Counted from the stretch's first letter, positions 19,338-29,511 are shown. The stretch is 34,278 nucleotides of DNA from Bremia lactucae (GCF_004359215.1 NW_027152210.1:40015-74292), one strand, 5' to 3'. The notes: generated by a model not told the origin, from the letters alone. Numbers and translations are program-made.

Positions 19338-19820
19338 TGAAGCGGAGCTACCTCGCTCCTAAAGTCAGAGGAAGACATTCAGACTTAGAGAGTCACTTAG
19401 TTCCATTGAACTAATGGGTTAAACAATTCAGGGAGTCGTACAAGCTATTAAAGCTTAAGGAATCCTTGTTCAAGGGATTCAGGGGTTCGTAGAACCAAGT
19501 GGCAACTGGTGTCCAAGTGGATATACGTTAGAAAGGCTTTTATCTCTTACAGATCAATGCGCAAGCCTTAGGAAGGCACTTAACGCTTTAAGATCAAATG
19601 GGAACTGCACTTTATTTAATTATTTAAATCTAAAACCTTACCCCAGCTAATTAAAATAGATGCTGGCCGCCAGGTTTATAACTGGCGGCGACCACATATA
19701 TTACCCATAATAAATGGGATTTAAGTAACTAACTATTATAAAATTCGATAAAAGGGTATTTTACTCATAAAGTAAATGTACCACAACAACGGTTCTCCAA
19801 CCGATGTGTGCCCCATTACA
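19338..19820 (-). repeat. 5' LTR of element A (483 bp)
   Basis: Read on the minus strand it starts TGTAATGGGGCACACATCGG (19820) and ends ...GCTCCGCTTCA (19338), so it has TG...CA ends. The same start, TGTAAT-GGGCACACATCGGTTG, is found in element D just after a polypurine tract, which fixes the boundary. Stems include cccatttattatggg and ccgccag...ctggcgg. Leader sequence and gag follow; a PBS should begin at CCTGGTAGACTCG, but I cannot name the primer tRNA. Confidence 0.88.
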
Positions 19821-20630
19821 CCACAAAAAGCGCTCTTACAACTAGAAAATCTTTGGTGTACGATAAAATGCCGTTCCAAAATTTCATAAGCGTTTTGCAT
19901 ATCTTTGAGGTCGCTATGATGATCGTTTCCTAGTAGAAGTGACTACAGACGAGCTCAATAGCTCATCTGGTTTGGCTGAGAACTTCCTGTCGAAACGTAT
20001 GCGGAAGGGTTCAACCGTGTTCGAATCGGTCTGTCGACCGCCGACAACTCGAAGTCGGATGGTCAGACAATTTTGGTCAAACGTGTTGTAGAAGCGGCAG
20101 ATGTCATATGCAACAATATCCGGAGTTCCAAGATTTTGCCTGCCTCAACAGACTGCACTATAATAACCTGGGACAATTTTGAATGCTGCTAGGTTCAGTG
20201 TACACCACGAAAAGGCTAAAGCTGAGTGAAGGTCTGGCTCCTCGACCCCGATGCATTCTCTCAAAAGCTCGTCTCCCGAAAAGTCGCAAACTAAGTAGAC
20301 ACAACTTTATGAATGACCGTCTTGGCGTCATAGACGCGTAATCGACAAATGGCATTAGCGCTAGTATAGGCGGGCACGTCTTAATGCGGCCACGCTCTAC
20401 TTAAGCACACACTTTAGCACAGCGAGGAAGCAGTTTGACCGTCTACTCTCGTGTGCCGTGAGGTAGTTGTGGTGAGCGCCTTAGCGACCCCACCCAACGC
20501 ACTTAATACTCTGATTAACGTGTCGTCACGGGAGCGGTGATCCGACTCCTCGTGCGCACTTACCACGTAGGAAGTAGTTTTCAGACTGATTTATGTTTAA
20601 TCGTATTAAATATGAAAAACCTATTTTAAC
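19821..20630. other. intergenic, no recognised gene
   Basis: About 800 bp without a supported gene. Plus-strand reading gives short non-contiguous peptides (for example LAENFLSKRMRKGSTVFES and VYTTKRLKLSEGLAPRP) separated by stops, which match nothing I know. It is probably decayed DNA between elements A and B. Confidence 0.4.
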
Positions 20631-20639
20631 CAATCATAA

Positions 20640-20870
20640 AATGTCGTCTCCGTAGATAACACTCATATGTATTGCGAGCGATCTTTCTTGTTACCTCGCG
20701 TAACGGATGACGGTAGGCGTCATCCCTCCTAATGTGAATGCATTTATGTGCATCACATACACAAGTGTGGGTCACAATGGGACCCACTCCCAAGCGGAGG
20801 ATCTAATTACTTTATTTAAGTAATTTACCATACCCTTAGGTACACAAAGTGTACTTAACGGGGTGCGCCG
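20640..20870. repeat. hairpin array at the 3' end of element B (probable LTR)
   Basis: Consecutive stems: ggatgac/gtcatcc (20705-20711 with 20719-20725), tgtga-tgca/tgcatcaca (20733-20757), gtgggtc/gacccac (20767-20773 with 20781-20787), aattactt/aagtaatt (20805-20812 with 20818-20825) and gtacac/gtgtac (20840-20845 with 20849-20854). Its position downstream of the chromodomain of B suits a 3' LTR, but without a second copy the edges are unknown. Confidence 0.55.
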
Positions 20871-20997
20871 CATTCCGATGCGATGAAGCAGCGGTCGCAA
20901 CGAATTAAATTTACCCGCTTGCGTGTGAAAGAAATCATGGGCGGTACCGTACCACCTGTTTTTTTTCACTTCGCTACTTCTGCTAGTTCATTCGAGA

Positions 20998-21769
20998 CTA
21001 GCGAAGAGGCCTCAGCTGGTGCTCATTTTCGTAGGCAGCCACCAAGCCAGGCATATCAATACGTAGGATATCGATTGGTTCCCAGGAATCAAAACTCTTC
21101 GGATAACCTTTCCATTGGACGAGGATCTGATTCCTTTGCCTCACGGAGCGGTGGGCAAGCAACCTTCCAACAAGAAAGCGATTGATTCCCACCCGCATCC
21201 ATCGGTGCAGGCGGCGCCCGATAGGAGTGGCGATTTCGCCCACCTACTCGCGGCTACCTTACCTTCGTCCGTTCAGTCACAGGCGTTAAGCGCTGCTGAA
21301 CGACGCATTGCGGATGTCTAGGGTCAAGTCTCGCGACTGACCTCGGATCTTTGTGATGTCCGAGCGAATGCTCGTCAGGGTTATGAACGCCTGAAGCCTC
21401 GCTTGGACCTCTTTGAGCGGATAATGCTGAGGGATCCGCGTTTCTCGCATGATGTCCCTCGCTCTCCAAGTCATGTTCGTAGTGGGATGAATCGGTCCGA
21501 TAGCTTTTCGCCTTCACCGTCCCCCTCACCCGAACGACGCTCGACTCACAGTCGGCGTCACCATCGGTCTCCTTAACCAGATGGGGGTATGTGACCTCAT
21601 TTGGGTCTACATACCGTTTCAGACGACCCACGTAAAATACGGGGTGCGTCTTCATAAACGGGGGAAGGGTGAGCCTATAATTTAGGTCTCCAACCTCTTC
21701 TACCACCGTAAGGGCCCAATGAAATGCGGCAACAACTTCGTAGTACCTCCAAGTAGTACAGAATTGCAT
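20998..21769 (-). pseudogene. element B integrase C-terminus with chromodomain
   Basis: DLNYRLTLPPFMKTHPVFYV and GRLKRYVDPNEVTYPHLV (about 21700-21590) are the typical integrase tail. After a variable stretch with a frame break near 21250, a chromodomain follows: FLVGRLLAHRSVRQRNQILV, QWKGYPKSFDSWEPIDIL (about 21180-21070). Chromodomains on Gypsy integrases steer integration to particular chromatin; the aromatic/Trp pattern (QWKGYP...SWEP) is present. The frame ends at a stop near 20998. Confidence 0.82.
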
Positions 21770-21790
21770 TTTTAGGTAGGGTAGCAGTAC

Positions 21791-23203
21791 TTAATAGTAC
21801 ATTTTTACCCTCTCTAAAGCGTTCATTATTTTTGCGACCATTTCGGTCCGCATAGTCTTTTGCTTGTCCTGTGCGCTTGCCCTTGCGTCAAGGACTTTAC
21901 GTGTGATGGCTAATCGCTCATCCACAAAGCGGGGAGCCTCGCTCACGCTTTTAGCATCAAACTCGCCTATGATACCGCCAAGAGGCCGGTCATAAGGCGC
22001 CGTTTTGTTGACCACTGCTAAACTGGCAGGGTCACTAGGGCAAGTTTCAGTCTTTGATATCCTCGCGGGTCATCGTCATATTGGCGAAACTATGTCCCTC
22101 TTTCACACCGAGCATAGTGAGGGGCCCTCCCCTACTAAGACTCGGGCTGTGCACAAACGAGACTGGCGTCCGAGGATGGCGCAGTCCATAAATTTAAAGC
22201 AGTGTCTCACCCGTACTGCGTGGGCACTATTTTTTTAGCGAACTCCACAAAGGGCAATTGCTTGCTCCACTCTTGGGAGTTGCAATAGTGCGTAAGACAT
22301 CCGCCACGACCCAAGGCACATTCTGTTTGGCCATCGGTCTAGGGATGATCTGCGGTCGACATGTGGAGCTTGCTACCTAGCAGCTCGAACACATGTCGCC
22401 AAAAAACAGACGAAAAATGTAGATCCCGGTCCAATACTATGGACTCGAGCATCCCGTGTAGTCGGTATACATGATCCAGGAACAAGAGAGCTTGCCTATT
22501 TGCCTGTGATCGATGTCTTACATGGTGCTAAATGTACCATTTTGCTCAGCCTGTCTACAAAGACAACGAGCCCCGTCCGACCCTAATGATCGGGCGGCAT
22601 GCCAAACATGAAGTCCAGTATCCTGACTTTCAACGATCCGCTGAAATCGGTAGCGGCTTCAGTGTCGCGCACTGCTGGACGATGCAGGCTTAATGCGCTG
22701 ACACTGTTAGCAAGAGCGAATATAGTTCGCCACCCCTCTATATAGGTGTGGCCACCAAATTCCTCTGATACTCGTAAGAATATCTTTTCACGGCCCAATT
22801 GCCCACATGATGGCGCATCATGGAGCTCGTGAAGGATCATCAACTTGAGATCTGTGTCATGAGGCACATAAATCCTCAAGGGATCACAAGGTGACAGCTG
22901 ATGCCATAACAGGCAATCGCTATAGCTAAAGCGATTGAGCTTAGCTTTCAGGTACGATGGAAGGGTTACCTTTCGTCCACCGAAGTGATCCAACAGCAGG
23001 CGACAGTGGTCATCCTGAGGGTACCTCTCTCTTATCTCAGTGGCTAACGAGCTCGTCACGTGGTATGCCTTCATGGCTGCCAACGTTGACGGCTGAAATT
23101 GTGCTTTAGCACTAGACACACTTTCCTGGTCTTGTGTCTTACCTCGAAGCCTGGTCTGGTGTCTTACCTCGAAGCCTGGTCTGCGCGATAAAGCGTCAGC
23201 CAA
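21791..23203 (-). pseudogene. element B integrase core, heavily broken
   Basis: The open part (23203-22583) starts MADALSRRPGFEV, the usual end of RNase H, and runs through RIYVPHDTDLKLMILHELHD to a zinc-binding segment with frameshifts and FMFGMPPDH near 22590 (first Asp region). Downstream, only fragments such as LFVDRLSKMVHLAP in another frame and EAPRFVDERLAITRKVLDAR (near 21920) are recognisable. The catalytic core is not intact. Confidence 0.65.
23134..23183. repeat. perfect 25-bp tandem duplication in element B
   Basis: gtgtcttacctcgaagcctg plus gtctg occurs at 23134-23158 and again, identical, at 23159-23183. Because 25 is not a multiple of three it shifts the pol frame, explaining why the RNase H and integrase fragments overlap in different frames here. 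Confidence 0.9.
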
Positions 23204-24512
23204 GACATTCGACTTCCCGGCTTGTATTCAACTTTAAAATTATATTCACAGAAGAATGTAAGCCATCTTGCCATTCTAGGCGAGATGTACGGTGAGTTTA
23301 TTGCGGTCCGCAGTGACGCGTGATCTGTATAAACCACAAATGGTTCGGTGTCCAGTAGATGCACACGAAACTTGACAGGAGCATACTTTATTGAAAGTAG
23401 CTCTTTGTCATGCACGGGTTAATTCCGTTCCGCGGCTTTTAAAAGCCGGGACTGATAAGAGATGACACGGTCAACGCCGTCGTCATCCTTCTGCACGAGT
23501 GCGCTGCCGATTGCAAAATTACTTGCATCGCTGACGACACTAAAAGGCTTATTCGCGTCTGGCAATGTCAAGACCGGTGCCTCTACGAGAGATGAGATTG
23601 CTTCACTGATGTGAACGCATCGTCTTGTTCGTTTAACGAAACCTATTCTGCTTTCTAATAAGGAGGTCAGATAATGGTTTAGTATGCTCCACATAATTCT
23701 TGCTATATTTATGCAATTAATTTGCGAGCCCTAGGAATTGGCGCAAATCCTTCACATGCCGTGGGATTGGCCGTTCCTTTACCGATTTTACCTTGTCTGG
23801 ATCTGCTCGTACACCATGTGAACCTACGATGTAGCCCAGCACAGGTATCTCGGGGACCCCTATGACGCACTTTTGCAAGTTGACGAACAATTGGCCGTCC
23901 TTCAGAATCTGTAACACAGCATCTAAATGACGCTTGTGCGACTCTATTTCGCTCAGCCTGTCCTCGGCCCTGCTATGCACGAATACATCGCCAAAGTAAT
24001 GTAGCGCGTAGGCACGGTGCTGTCGCATCACGTAGGCCACCGCTTGGATGAATGTCGCTGGTTCGTTTTTTAAACCTGGAGCATCACAAGCCACTCCCAA
24101 AGCATTCCGCTTGGGGTGCTTAGAGCTGCTTTGGCTACGTCGGACTCTCTCATGAGTACCAGATAGTAGCCATCCTTTAAATTCAACGCGTAAAAGATAG
24201 TTGACTTTCCGATGGAGTTCAACGAAATATCTTTCCGCGGGATTAGCGTTTGCGCCGGTGTTCGTCTTATTGTAAGCATGAATCACCTATGGCATTACGC
24301 ACACAAAAGGTCGGGCTGCAGTGAGGCGACTTGCTCTTACGTACATGTCCCATCTTGGCTCGCTTCTCGAAGAACTCATCGATGTAATCGACTTGTTCAT
24401 TCGGTAACGGCCATTGCCTGGTCACACAATACTTGGTGCCAGGTTCGAGGTATATCTCGTGCCCGATGCCCCTATCTGCTAGTAGGCGTCTCGGCACTTC
24501 TTCTGGGAGCAC
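23190..24512 (-). pseudogene. element B reverse transcriptase and RNase H, catalytic site mutated
   Basis: RT pieces: GHEIYLEPGTKYCVTRQWPL, EQVDYIDEFFEKRAKMGHVR, TPAQTLIPRKDISLN, YALNLKDGYYLVLMRESDV, and HYFGDVFVHSRAEDRLSEIE (near 24000). There the catalytic YxDD reads YFGD, so one metal-binding Asp is lost. RADPDKVKSVKERPIPRHVK continues to the connection. RNase H: VVSDASNFAIGSALVQKDDD, DKELLSIKYAPVKFRVHLLD and YTDHASLRTAINSPYISPRM. At least three frame breaks separate these. Confidence 0.82.
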
Positions 24513-24529
24513 ATCGCGATGTTTCCACA

Positions 24530-25000
24530 GAACCTAAAGAACGGACTGTCTCTCAAGGCATCCTAGCCTTGAGCAGCGAACCGTTTTTTTTTTCGTTTCT
24601 AGGACGCTCTCGTCCATTGTGGACGACTAGCAACAGTCCACCAAGTTGTCTTCTGGAACTAGTGTGACTATTTTGCGAATATTTTTCCCTTTACTTCGCA
24701 AGGAACAGATCCAACGACATCTCCGGGAGATTTACTATCTCCTCGGCAGATTTAAAGACTTGCCGGAGCATCTCAACTGAGGATACCTCCGCGTCTCTGA
24801 CGGCCTCGAACACCTCGTTCGAAGGCCCGTCCTCTTTATTAGGAACTGATAGAAAGGTTATCACTCGTTTAGACGTGCCTTTAATAGTCCTTATCAGTTG
24901 GGTACTCGTTCTTCGAGTCACCACGACTTTTGACTGGAAGTGGGTGCCGTTGCTATCGCGGCTAACGCACTTCTTCCAACCGCACCAGTCTCAAGGCACT
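24530..25000 (-). pseudogene. element B pre-RT linker; junction with Copia element C
   Basis: The minus-strand frame 24924-24691 reads VTRRTSTQLIRTIKGTSKRV and SVEMLRQVFKSAEEIVNLPE, the region expected upstream of Gypsy RT. In another frame it continues upstream to about 24996 (DWCGWKKCVSRDSNGTHFQS). Beyond that, similarity changes to Copia integrase. A t-rich run (tttttttttcg) near 24583 and stems such as ctcaaggc/gccttgag (near 24552-24573) are present. Confidence 0.6.
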
Positions 25001-25009
25001 GTGCCGGAT

Positions 25010-25500
25010 CATGCGACGCTTGACTTCCTGTCAGCTCGCCGTCTACTGCCACAGGCTCTCGGCTCTGTGCAGGACTATGGGACATCGATTATAAATCTAA
25101 GTTGCGTACTCAATGGCGGCTCCCCAAAAGAACAAAGGGAGCCCGCTCACAGACAGCATGCACCTTGCCTTGATGAGTATTGTCCTGTGCATCCTCTCAG
25201 CCTATCCGTTCGATCCTGATTTAAAGCTTCACTCATTCGACGCCTTACACCATCTGGCTTTCAGAATGGGTCGGCGTTGACGTACTCCTTGCCACCGTCC
25301 GTAGAATAGATTAAATTAAATTGTCGAAGTCATGCGCTGTGCTACGCATGAACTCGACAATTAAATCTATTCTCAAAATAGAGCAGGAAACGCTCAAATT
25401 TCGTCGTCGCCAAGGTTTTGTTCTTGCCACAAGGTTACGGTGGAATAGATGAAGCTGTATCGGAAACAACTTCACTGGAGTTGCATCAGAGCTTGGTCAC
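25010..25500 (-). pseudogene. Copia integrase fragment with inserted foldback
   Basis: Minus-strand peptides: KFERFLLYFENRFNCRVHA, then after an interruption TDGGKEYVNADPF, a stop, KPDGVRRRMSEA, then AERMHRTILIKARCMLSVSG, LPLFFWGAAIEYAT, stop, IYNRCP. This is the Copia integrase core around the second catalytic Asp (TDGGxEY) and the Glu region (usually N-G-x-A-E-R-M-x-R-T). The frame changes several times. The break after RVHA is caused by an inverted duplication. Confidence 0.8.
25303..25373. repeat. 71-bp imperfect palindrome inside Copia integrase
   Basis: agaatagatt (25303-25312) pairs with aatctattct (25364-25373); aattgtcga (25319-25327) pairs with tcgacaatt (25354-25362); catgcg (25331-25336) pairs with cgcatg (25345-25350). 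A 5-nt aaatt duplication bulges the left arm. In the integrase frame it separates RVHA from TDGGKEY, which should be nearly adjacent, so one arm is an inverted copy of the other. Confidence 0.85.
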
Positions 25501-25509
25501 CTTAGATAC

Positions 25510-26390
25510 GACACTTTTGAGAGCATGGCCGACTCTGTGGGATCGGATATCCGTTTGATGGACCGAGCTAGGCCGAATCGTTCGACTTGTGATCAGAGCA
25601 ATCAGAGAAAGAGCAACCAGTCCAAGAAGGACACATGCAAGAATCCGTCGATCGACAAGCTTCGGGGAGCAATCGGCACTGATATCAAGGGACCGGTGAC
25701 ACCGCGAGATCGGCGTGTAAACGTTACCATAACAACTACGCGACTGCTCAAACAAGCTACGTCCGCGTGTTCGTAGCTATTCCACCGCCACAATGTGCTT
25801 ACAGTCGACGTCTTGGGTAGGAGAACAAGTGAGGCGCAAGCTCGAGCTATCAACTGAGCCGTGAATATTGATATATAAATAATATATAGTTCTTCATATT
25901 TTTTGAAAGGTGATGCTAATTATGCCCTGTACCATTCCTCTTGATTTAACAATCACTTGAATGACTGTTACTATCTCACAAAGAGTACTATTGAGTCTCT
26001 GCAATTGGTAGCTCTTGATTGTCTGCGAACACAATCCAACTGATATATCGCATTAACAAGTCCATGGGGGCCGCCTTTAAGGCGATTAGCCTTGCAGCTA
26101 CACAGTTTTGAGTGTATGCACCAGCAAAAAAATAAATACGGCGGGGGAGATCCCGTCTGCAACTCCGGATGCAGGTGTACACGATGAATTGGACATACCA
26201 TTCGACTCAAAAATATCTGTAGAGGCCCCGGATTACCCGGGGTCTATATAACCGAGCCAGAGGGTTCTGGCGAATCGAAAAAGGAATTATTCGCAAGGAT
26301 GTTCGGTTGCCCAACCCATATGAAGAGGAGTCATCTTGTAATGACTCCGAAAATGGTAACAACGCTGGTGATGTTAATATGCATCACCCA
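25510..26390 (-). other. degenerate interior of element C
   Basis: Expected to hold the Copia protease-integrase spacer and the integrase zinc finger. On the minus strand I see only fragments such as VVVMVTFTRRSRGVTGPLIS (near 25750-25690), vaguely like a Copia FVTFIDDYSR region, with many stops. A TATATA-rich patch lies near 25870. Not clearly assignable. Confidence 0.35.
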
Positions 26391-26570
26391 AAAACGAAGT
26401 GATTAAAGATATCGCTTCTCTTCGAAAGGAATGTAGCTCGACTGCTGACATAATTTAAGAGCAGAGGAGACCGCATACGTTGCGTGTCGTACCTCAGCAT
26501 GTCATCTTGATTTTTTGGTCGGGAATAACCAAAAAATAATAAAAATTCGTTGTTGGAATTCATCAAGGCG

Positions 26571-26870
26571 TCATAGCTCTGGTGAGGACGAACACCAGTT
26601 CTTCACCGATGTATTTTTTCGAGATTTATAATTTAGAAAAAATGTCTCAAGAATTTGAATTCCTGGCTTAAAGCTTGGCGACTGATCACAATCTACCAGA
26701 TTCTTGAGAATCCTCGCATCTTCACTCGACCCGCTGTTCGAAATCCACGAGTCGGAGTTGGCGTTTGCACGAGTTCCAATGGCTAACGCGACTTGGTTCA
26801 AGGCTGCGTTTTCACCACACCTTTGCTTGGGGCACTTTACTTTAATGTGGCCAGCCGAAACATGTACGTG
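26571..26870 (-). pseudogene. element C zinc knuckle and protease-like remnant
   Basis: Minus-strand reading gives TCFGWPH, then (shifted by one) KVKCPKQRCGENAALNQVAL, consistent with a damaged CCHC knuckle (second Cys replaced by Trp). It is followed by SWISNSGSSEDARILKNLVD, which resembles the Copia protease start WIxDSGAS with the catalytic Asp replaced by Asn. Inactive. Confidence 0.55.
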
Positions 26871-26883
26871 TCTTGGTCACATT

Positions 26884-27510
26884 TCAACCTGCGTGATCTC
26901 TTCGAGAACTCTTAAAGTATTGACCTGTTTGCTCGCGACTTGCTCGTCCAACTCGGCCGCTCCCCCCGTCGACTTTCGGCTTTGCCATAATGTTGTCAAA
27001 GCCTATCGCAAATGCATCAAGCTCAGCGGCTTGCACAAGATAGTAAAGTCTCTGCGCATTCAGCCTTGTTAACATTGCAGTCTTGATGTGTCCTGGCGCT
27101 GACTTGCTAAGGCATTCCAAAACACTCTGCTTCGAGTTACCCGACCGCTCCGCCACATACACCAGGTACTGATAGTGCTGAGGCCACGTCTTGCAAGTAT
27201 CATTTTCTCTCGTCATGAGCTCGATCCCTTTCGTAGCTGGTGTCGGAAGCATATACAGCATAAGGATGCTGTTCATTACGTTCTCAAGTGTATTCGACAC
27301 AGCCGACCAAAAAGGTAGCATATTTTCGTAGTAGCTGTGTGCTGGGCGTTCTAGTTAACCACCCAGCGCAAAAATATTGAGCTCTTCCGGCCAATCACCT
27401 TCACTTATTCGTTGTTTGGGCTAAGTCGTCGTAAAACCGCATCTCCAAGCCTTAAAGTCGTCGCCCACACCTGGGTAAGTTTTCTTACCGTGAACTTAGC
27501 AAATTCATAC
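26884..27510 (-). pseudogene. element C Copia-type Gag
   Basis: The open stretch 27321-26884 reads LPFWSAVSNTLENVMNSILM, TWPQHYQYLVYVAERSGNSK and SAPGHIKTAMLTRLNAQRLY, a pattern I associate with oomycete Copia Gag. Upstream, in other frames, YPGVGDDFKAWRCGF and WPEELNIFALGG fit the earlier part of the same protein. At least two stops or frame changes interrupt it. Confidence 0.6.
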
Positions 27511-27819
27511 CCCCAGTCTTGGTCTCGCGGCTAAGGTATCTTCAACCCGTGACCATCCGGTGGCGCGAATTGTTACGCCGGACCATGCAACTGGTATCGT
27601 TCCTCTTAAAAGCGGCTAGCTTGGTGGCGCGCGCATACGTTGCGGCGACTGGTTTGGTGGTGGCAAGCGTGCTTGTTGCATCGGCTCATCGAGTAAGTCC
27701 ATACCGTTCTACGGTCACACCCTCGAATAAACTCAGTAAACGCGCTTGATCCGTTGAGTGAGTGCTCGTAGGTGATGTAGGCGCAACTTCAGCCCGACGA
27801 CACAGTTGATCTTGTATCT

Positions 27820-28078
27820 TCAGATGAATTGGGCTTGCAGCTGCGCCATTCCTGCGAGGAGTCCCTTAAGTCTATCCATTCGCTCAGAGCTCGCATCGAG
27901 ATACGACTCGATGGGTTTTGGCGCGCCCGGGCCCAATTGCGTCTCCTCGTGCACCACTAATGGATCCGCGACCGCGATGAGAGTGAATACTTCCGTCTCG
28001 GTGGACGCGACACGTACCGGGGCGTGCTGGCGAGGCATCGAGTAATTTGCTGTTCAGCTCATTATCTGTTGAGCACAA
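27820..28078 (-). pseudogene. N-terminal Gag-like peptide of element C
   Basis: A 72-codon frame (28038-27820) starts MPRQHAPVRVASTETEVFTL and continues through PIESYLDASSERMDRLKGLL. It looks like an oomycete retrotransposon Gag leader and has an ATG start. It ends at a stop; the following 300 bp are frameshifted. Whether it belongs to the same element as the Copia Gag at 27321 is inferred from position and strand only. Confidence 0.45.
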
Positions 28079-28080
28079 GC

Positions 28081-29283
28081 TAAGAGGTATAATGTAAATT
28101 GCGAACTAAATGAATAGGCTTGTGTTACTAGTTACTTCGCTGTTCGTTACCGTCTTTGTCCGTTTTCTTCAAATCACCTGCTCATTCCAACTGTCGCGTC
28201 GTTTCACCGTTAGTCACAACCCTGTCACATAGTAGTCGCGCTGTATCAACAGCTGCGGTAGAGTGTAATAATTTAAGCGCCTGCATACACTAAAAAAGAG
28301 ATTCCATGCCCACTGGGGAAAGTCTCCTTACGTATAGTATAATCCATCTCTGAGCGTATCAGTGCGGAGAGTTGAAATTAGATTTATTAACTTGTTAGAT
28401 GAGTTTTAATATTGATCGGTCTCATTTCACCATTATTATGAGCGCCAATACTAGGGAATCAAGAAAACATCTCATAGAATTGGAGCATAATCGCTGATTA
28501 GGCTTAAGGCCGCAATTCGGACAAAGGAGAGCAATATCCATCGTACGAAAGCCATGATGAGGCAGATTTCGGCTAGGCTAAACGAAATAAACTTTGGCTT
28601 GAGCGGGTTCGGAATATAGTTTTCAATGGAATATAGCTTTCTGCAATCTATAAAGTAGAAAAAAATGATGCTAGAACAACGTACGCCATCGGCTAAAAAT
28701 CTCGGAGCAGTGTGCTATGATGCAGCTCACTGAGATCGATCTCCATGCGCTATTCCCATTTGTGAGTTCAGGCATCAAAGTAGGCTCACTCTGCTCAAAT
28801 TGAATACTTATGCGTTACCTCGGCATAATCAAACTTCTAAACAGAGTTTTGCGCCATGTATAGGTTGCCAAACAACAACTTAGTGTTGCTTTGGGAAGGT
28901 GACTCAATTCGCGAAAGGACAGTAACCATGTATTTTGTGGTGTAAAGATGATCTGCTGCTGGTATCAAACAGGGTTCGACATTGATAAACGTTTAGGGGG
29001 CTATTTAAAAAAAATATTTTTTTACTCCTAAGTGCCCCATGCTTATAAATTGCTGCGACATAGTCCAGCTCGACAGGCTAGTTAAACGATATACCTAATC
29101 GCTAAAAATGGCAAGCAAATTGCCTAAATTTTAAAGGGGCGCTTTGTGGTGCCTTGACCCATCCATACCCATTGACTGCACCAACGACTGAATTAATTTA
29201 ACGATAAATTCGATAATAGTTCGACGCACATAAAGCGAGTAACACGGCGGTAGAAGCATTTAAAATTGTATAAATGAGGTAGA
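28081..29283. other. 1.2 kb without a recognised gene
   Basis: I see no gene and no clear transposon domain in either strand. The sequence is AT-rich with short tracts (aaaaaaaatattttttt near 29007-29023) and small stems such as caacaacttagtgttg near 28875. It may include the unrecognised 5' part or LTR of element C or D. Confidence 0.35.
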
Positions 29284-29395
29284 TGTAACGGGGTGCATCG
29301 TTACATGTAATTAACACTTGAAGGTTGTTAATTAATATATTATCTAAAAGGTAGATAATATTCGAAGGATATTACTTTATATAGTAATATTCAGA
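29284..29395. repeat. run of four consecutive perfect hairpins
   Basis: tgtaacg/cgttaca (29284-29290 with 29299-29305), taattaac/gttaatta (29308-29315 with 29327-29334), tattatcta/tagataata (29338-29346 with 29352-29360) and atattact/agtaatat (29369-29376 with 29383-29390). The stems follow each other with only 2-8 nt between. They lie just upstream of element D coding sequence and carry no gene. Confidence 0.8.
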
Positions 29396-29511
29396 ATTCT
29401 TATTCATAAATAGGTACATACCATTATATCGATTAATTCGCAGACTAATCAGCTGTAGAAGTAATCAAAGAGAGAGTTACAGATAAGATAGAGATAAGAA
29501 TTCAATTCGTC

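Larger units (their letters stand above)
14168..19820 (-). mobile_element. Ty3/Gypsy retrotransposon A, degenerate, minus strand
   Basis: Order read on the minus strand: 5' LTR (19820-19338), gag with zinc knuckle, protease, a long linker, RT, RNase H, integrase, then a truncated 3' LTR (about 14400-14168). The gene order PR-RT-RH-IN is Gypsy-type. Several frameshifts and stops make it non-autonomous. Compared with element D, roughly 1.8 kb is missing between the integrase tail and the LTR: the chromodomain, the region corresponding to D's antisense ORF, and the first part of the 3' LTR. Target-site duplications were not recognised. Confidence 0.88.
20640..25000 (-). mobile_element. Ty3/Gypsy element B, chromodomain type, 5'-truncated
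   Basis: On the minus strand: pre-RT linker (about 24996-24530), RT (24512-23717), RNase H (23694-23190), integrase (about 23200-21791), integrase C-terminus and chromodomain (21769-20998), then a hairpin-rich end. Gag and protease are absent; near 25000-25040 the sequence changes abruptly to a Copia integrase on the same strand. It is a different family from A, judging by divergent pol sequence, and heavily frameshifted. Confidence 0.83.
25000..28080 (-). mobile_element. Ty1/Copia element C, gag-protease-integrase fragment
   Basis: Gag (about 28040-26850), a degenerate CCHC knuckle and protease-like segment (about 26860-26700), and an integrase part (about 25500-25000) lie on the minus strand. 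Integrase following the protease, before any RT, is the Copia order. RT and RNase H are missing, cut off at the junction with element B. Stops and frameshifts are frequent. Confidence 0.72.

Noticed and set aside
19880..20345. Possible RXLR-type effector or other secreted protein in the A-B interval
   Set aside because: Peptides are short, interrupted by stops and lack a signal peptide or clear RXLR-EER arrangement.
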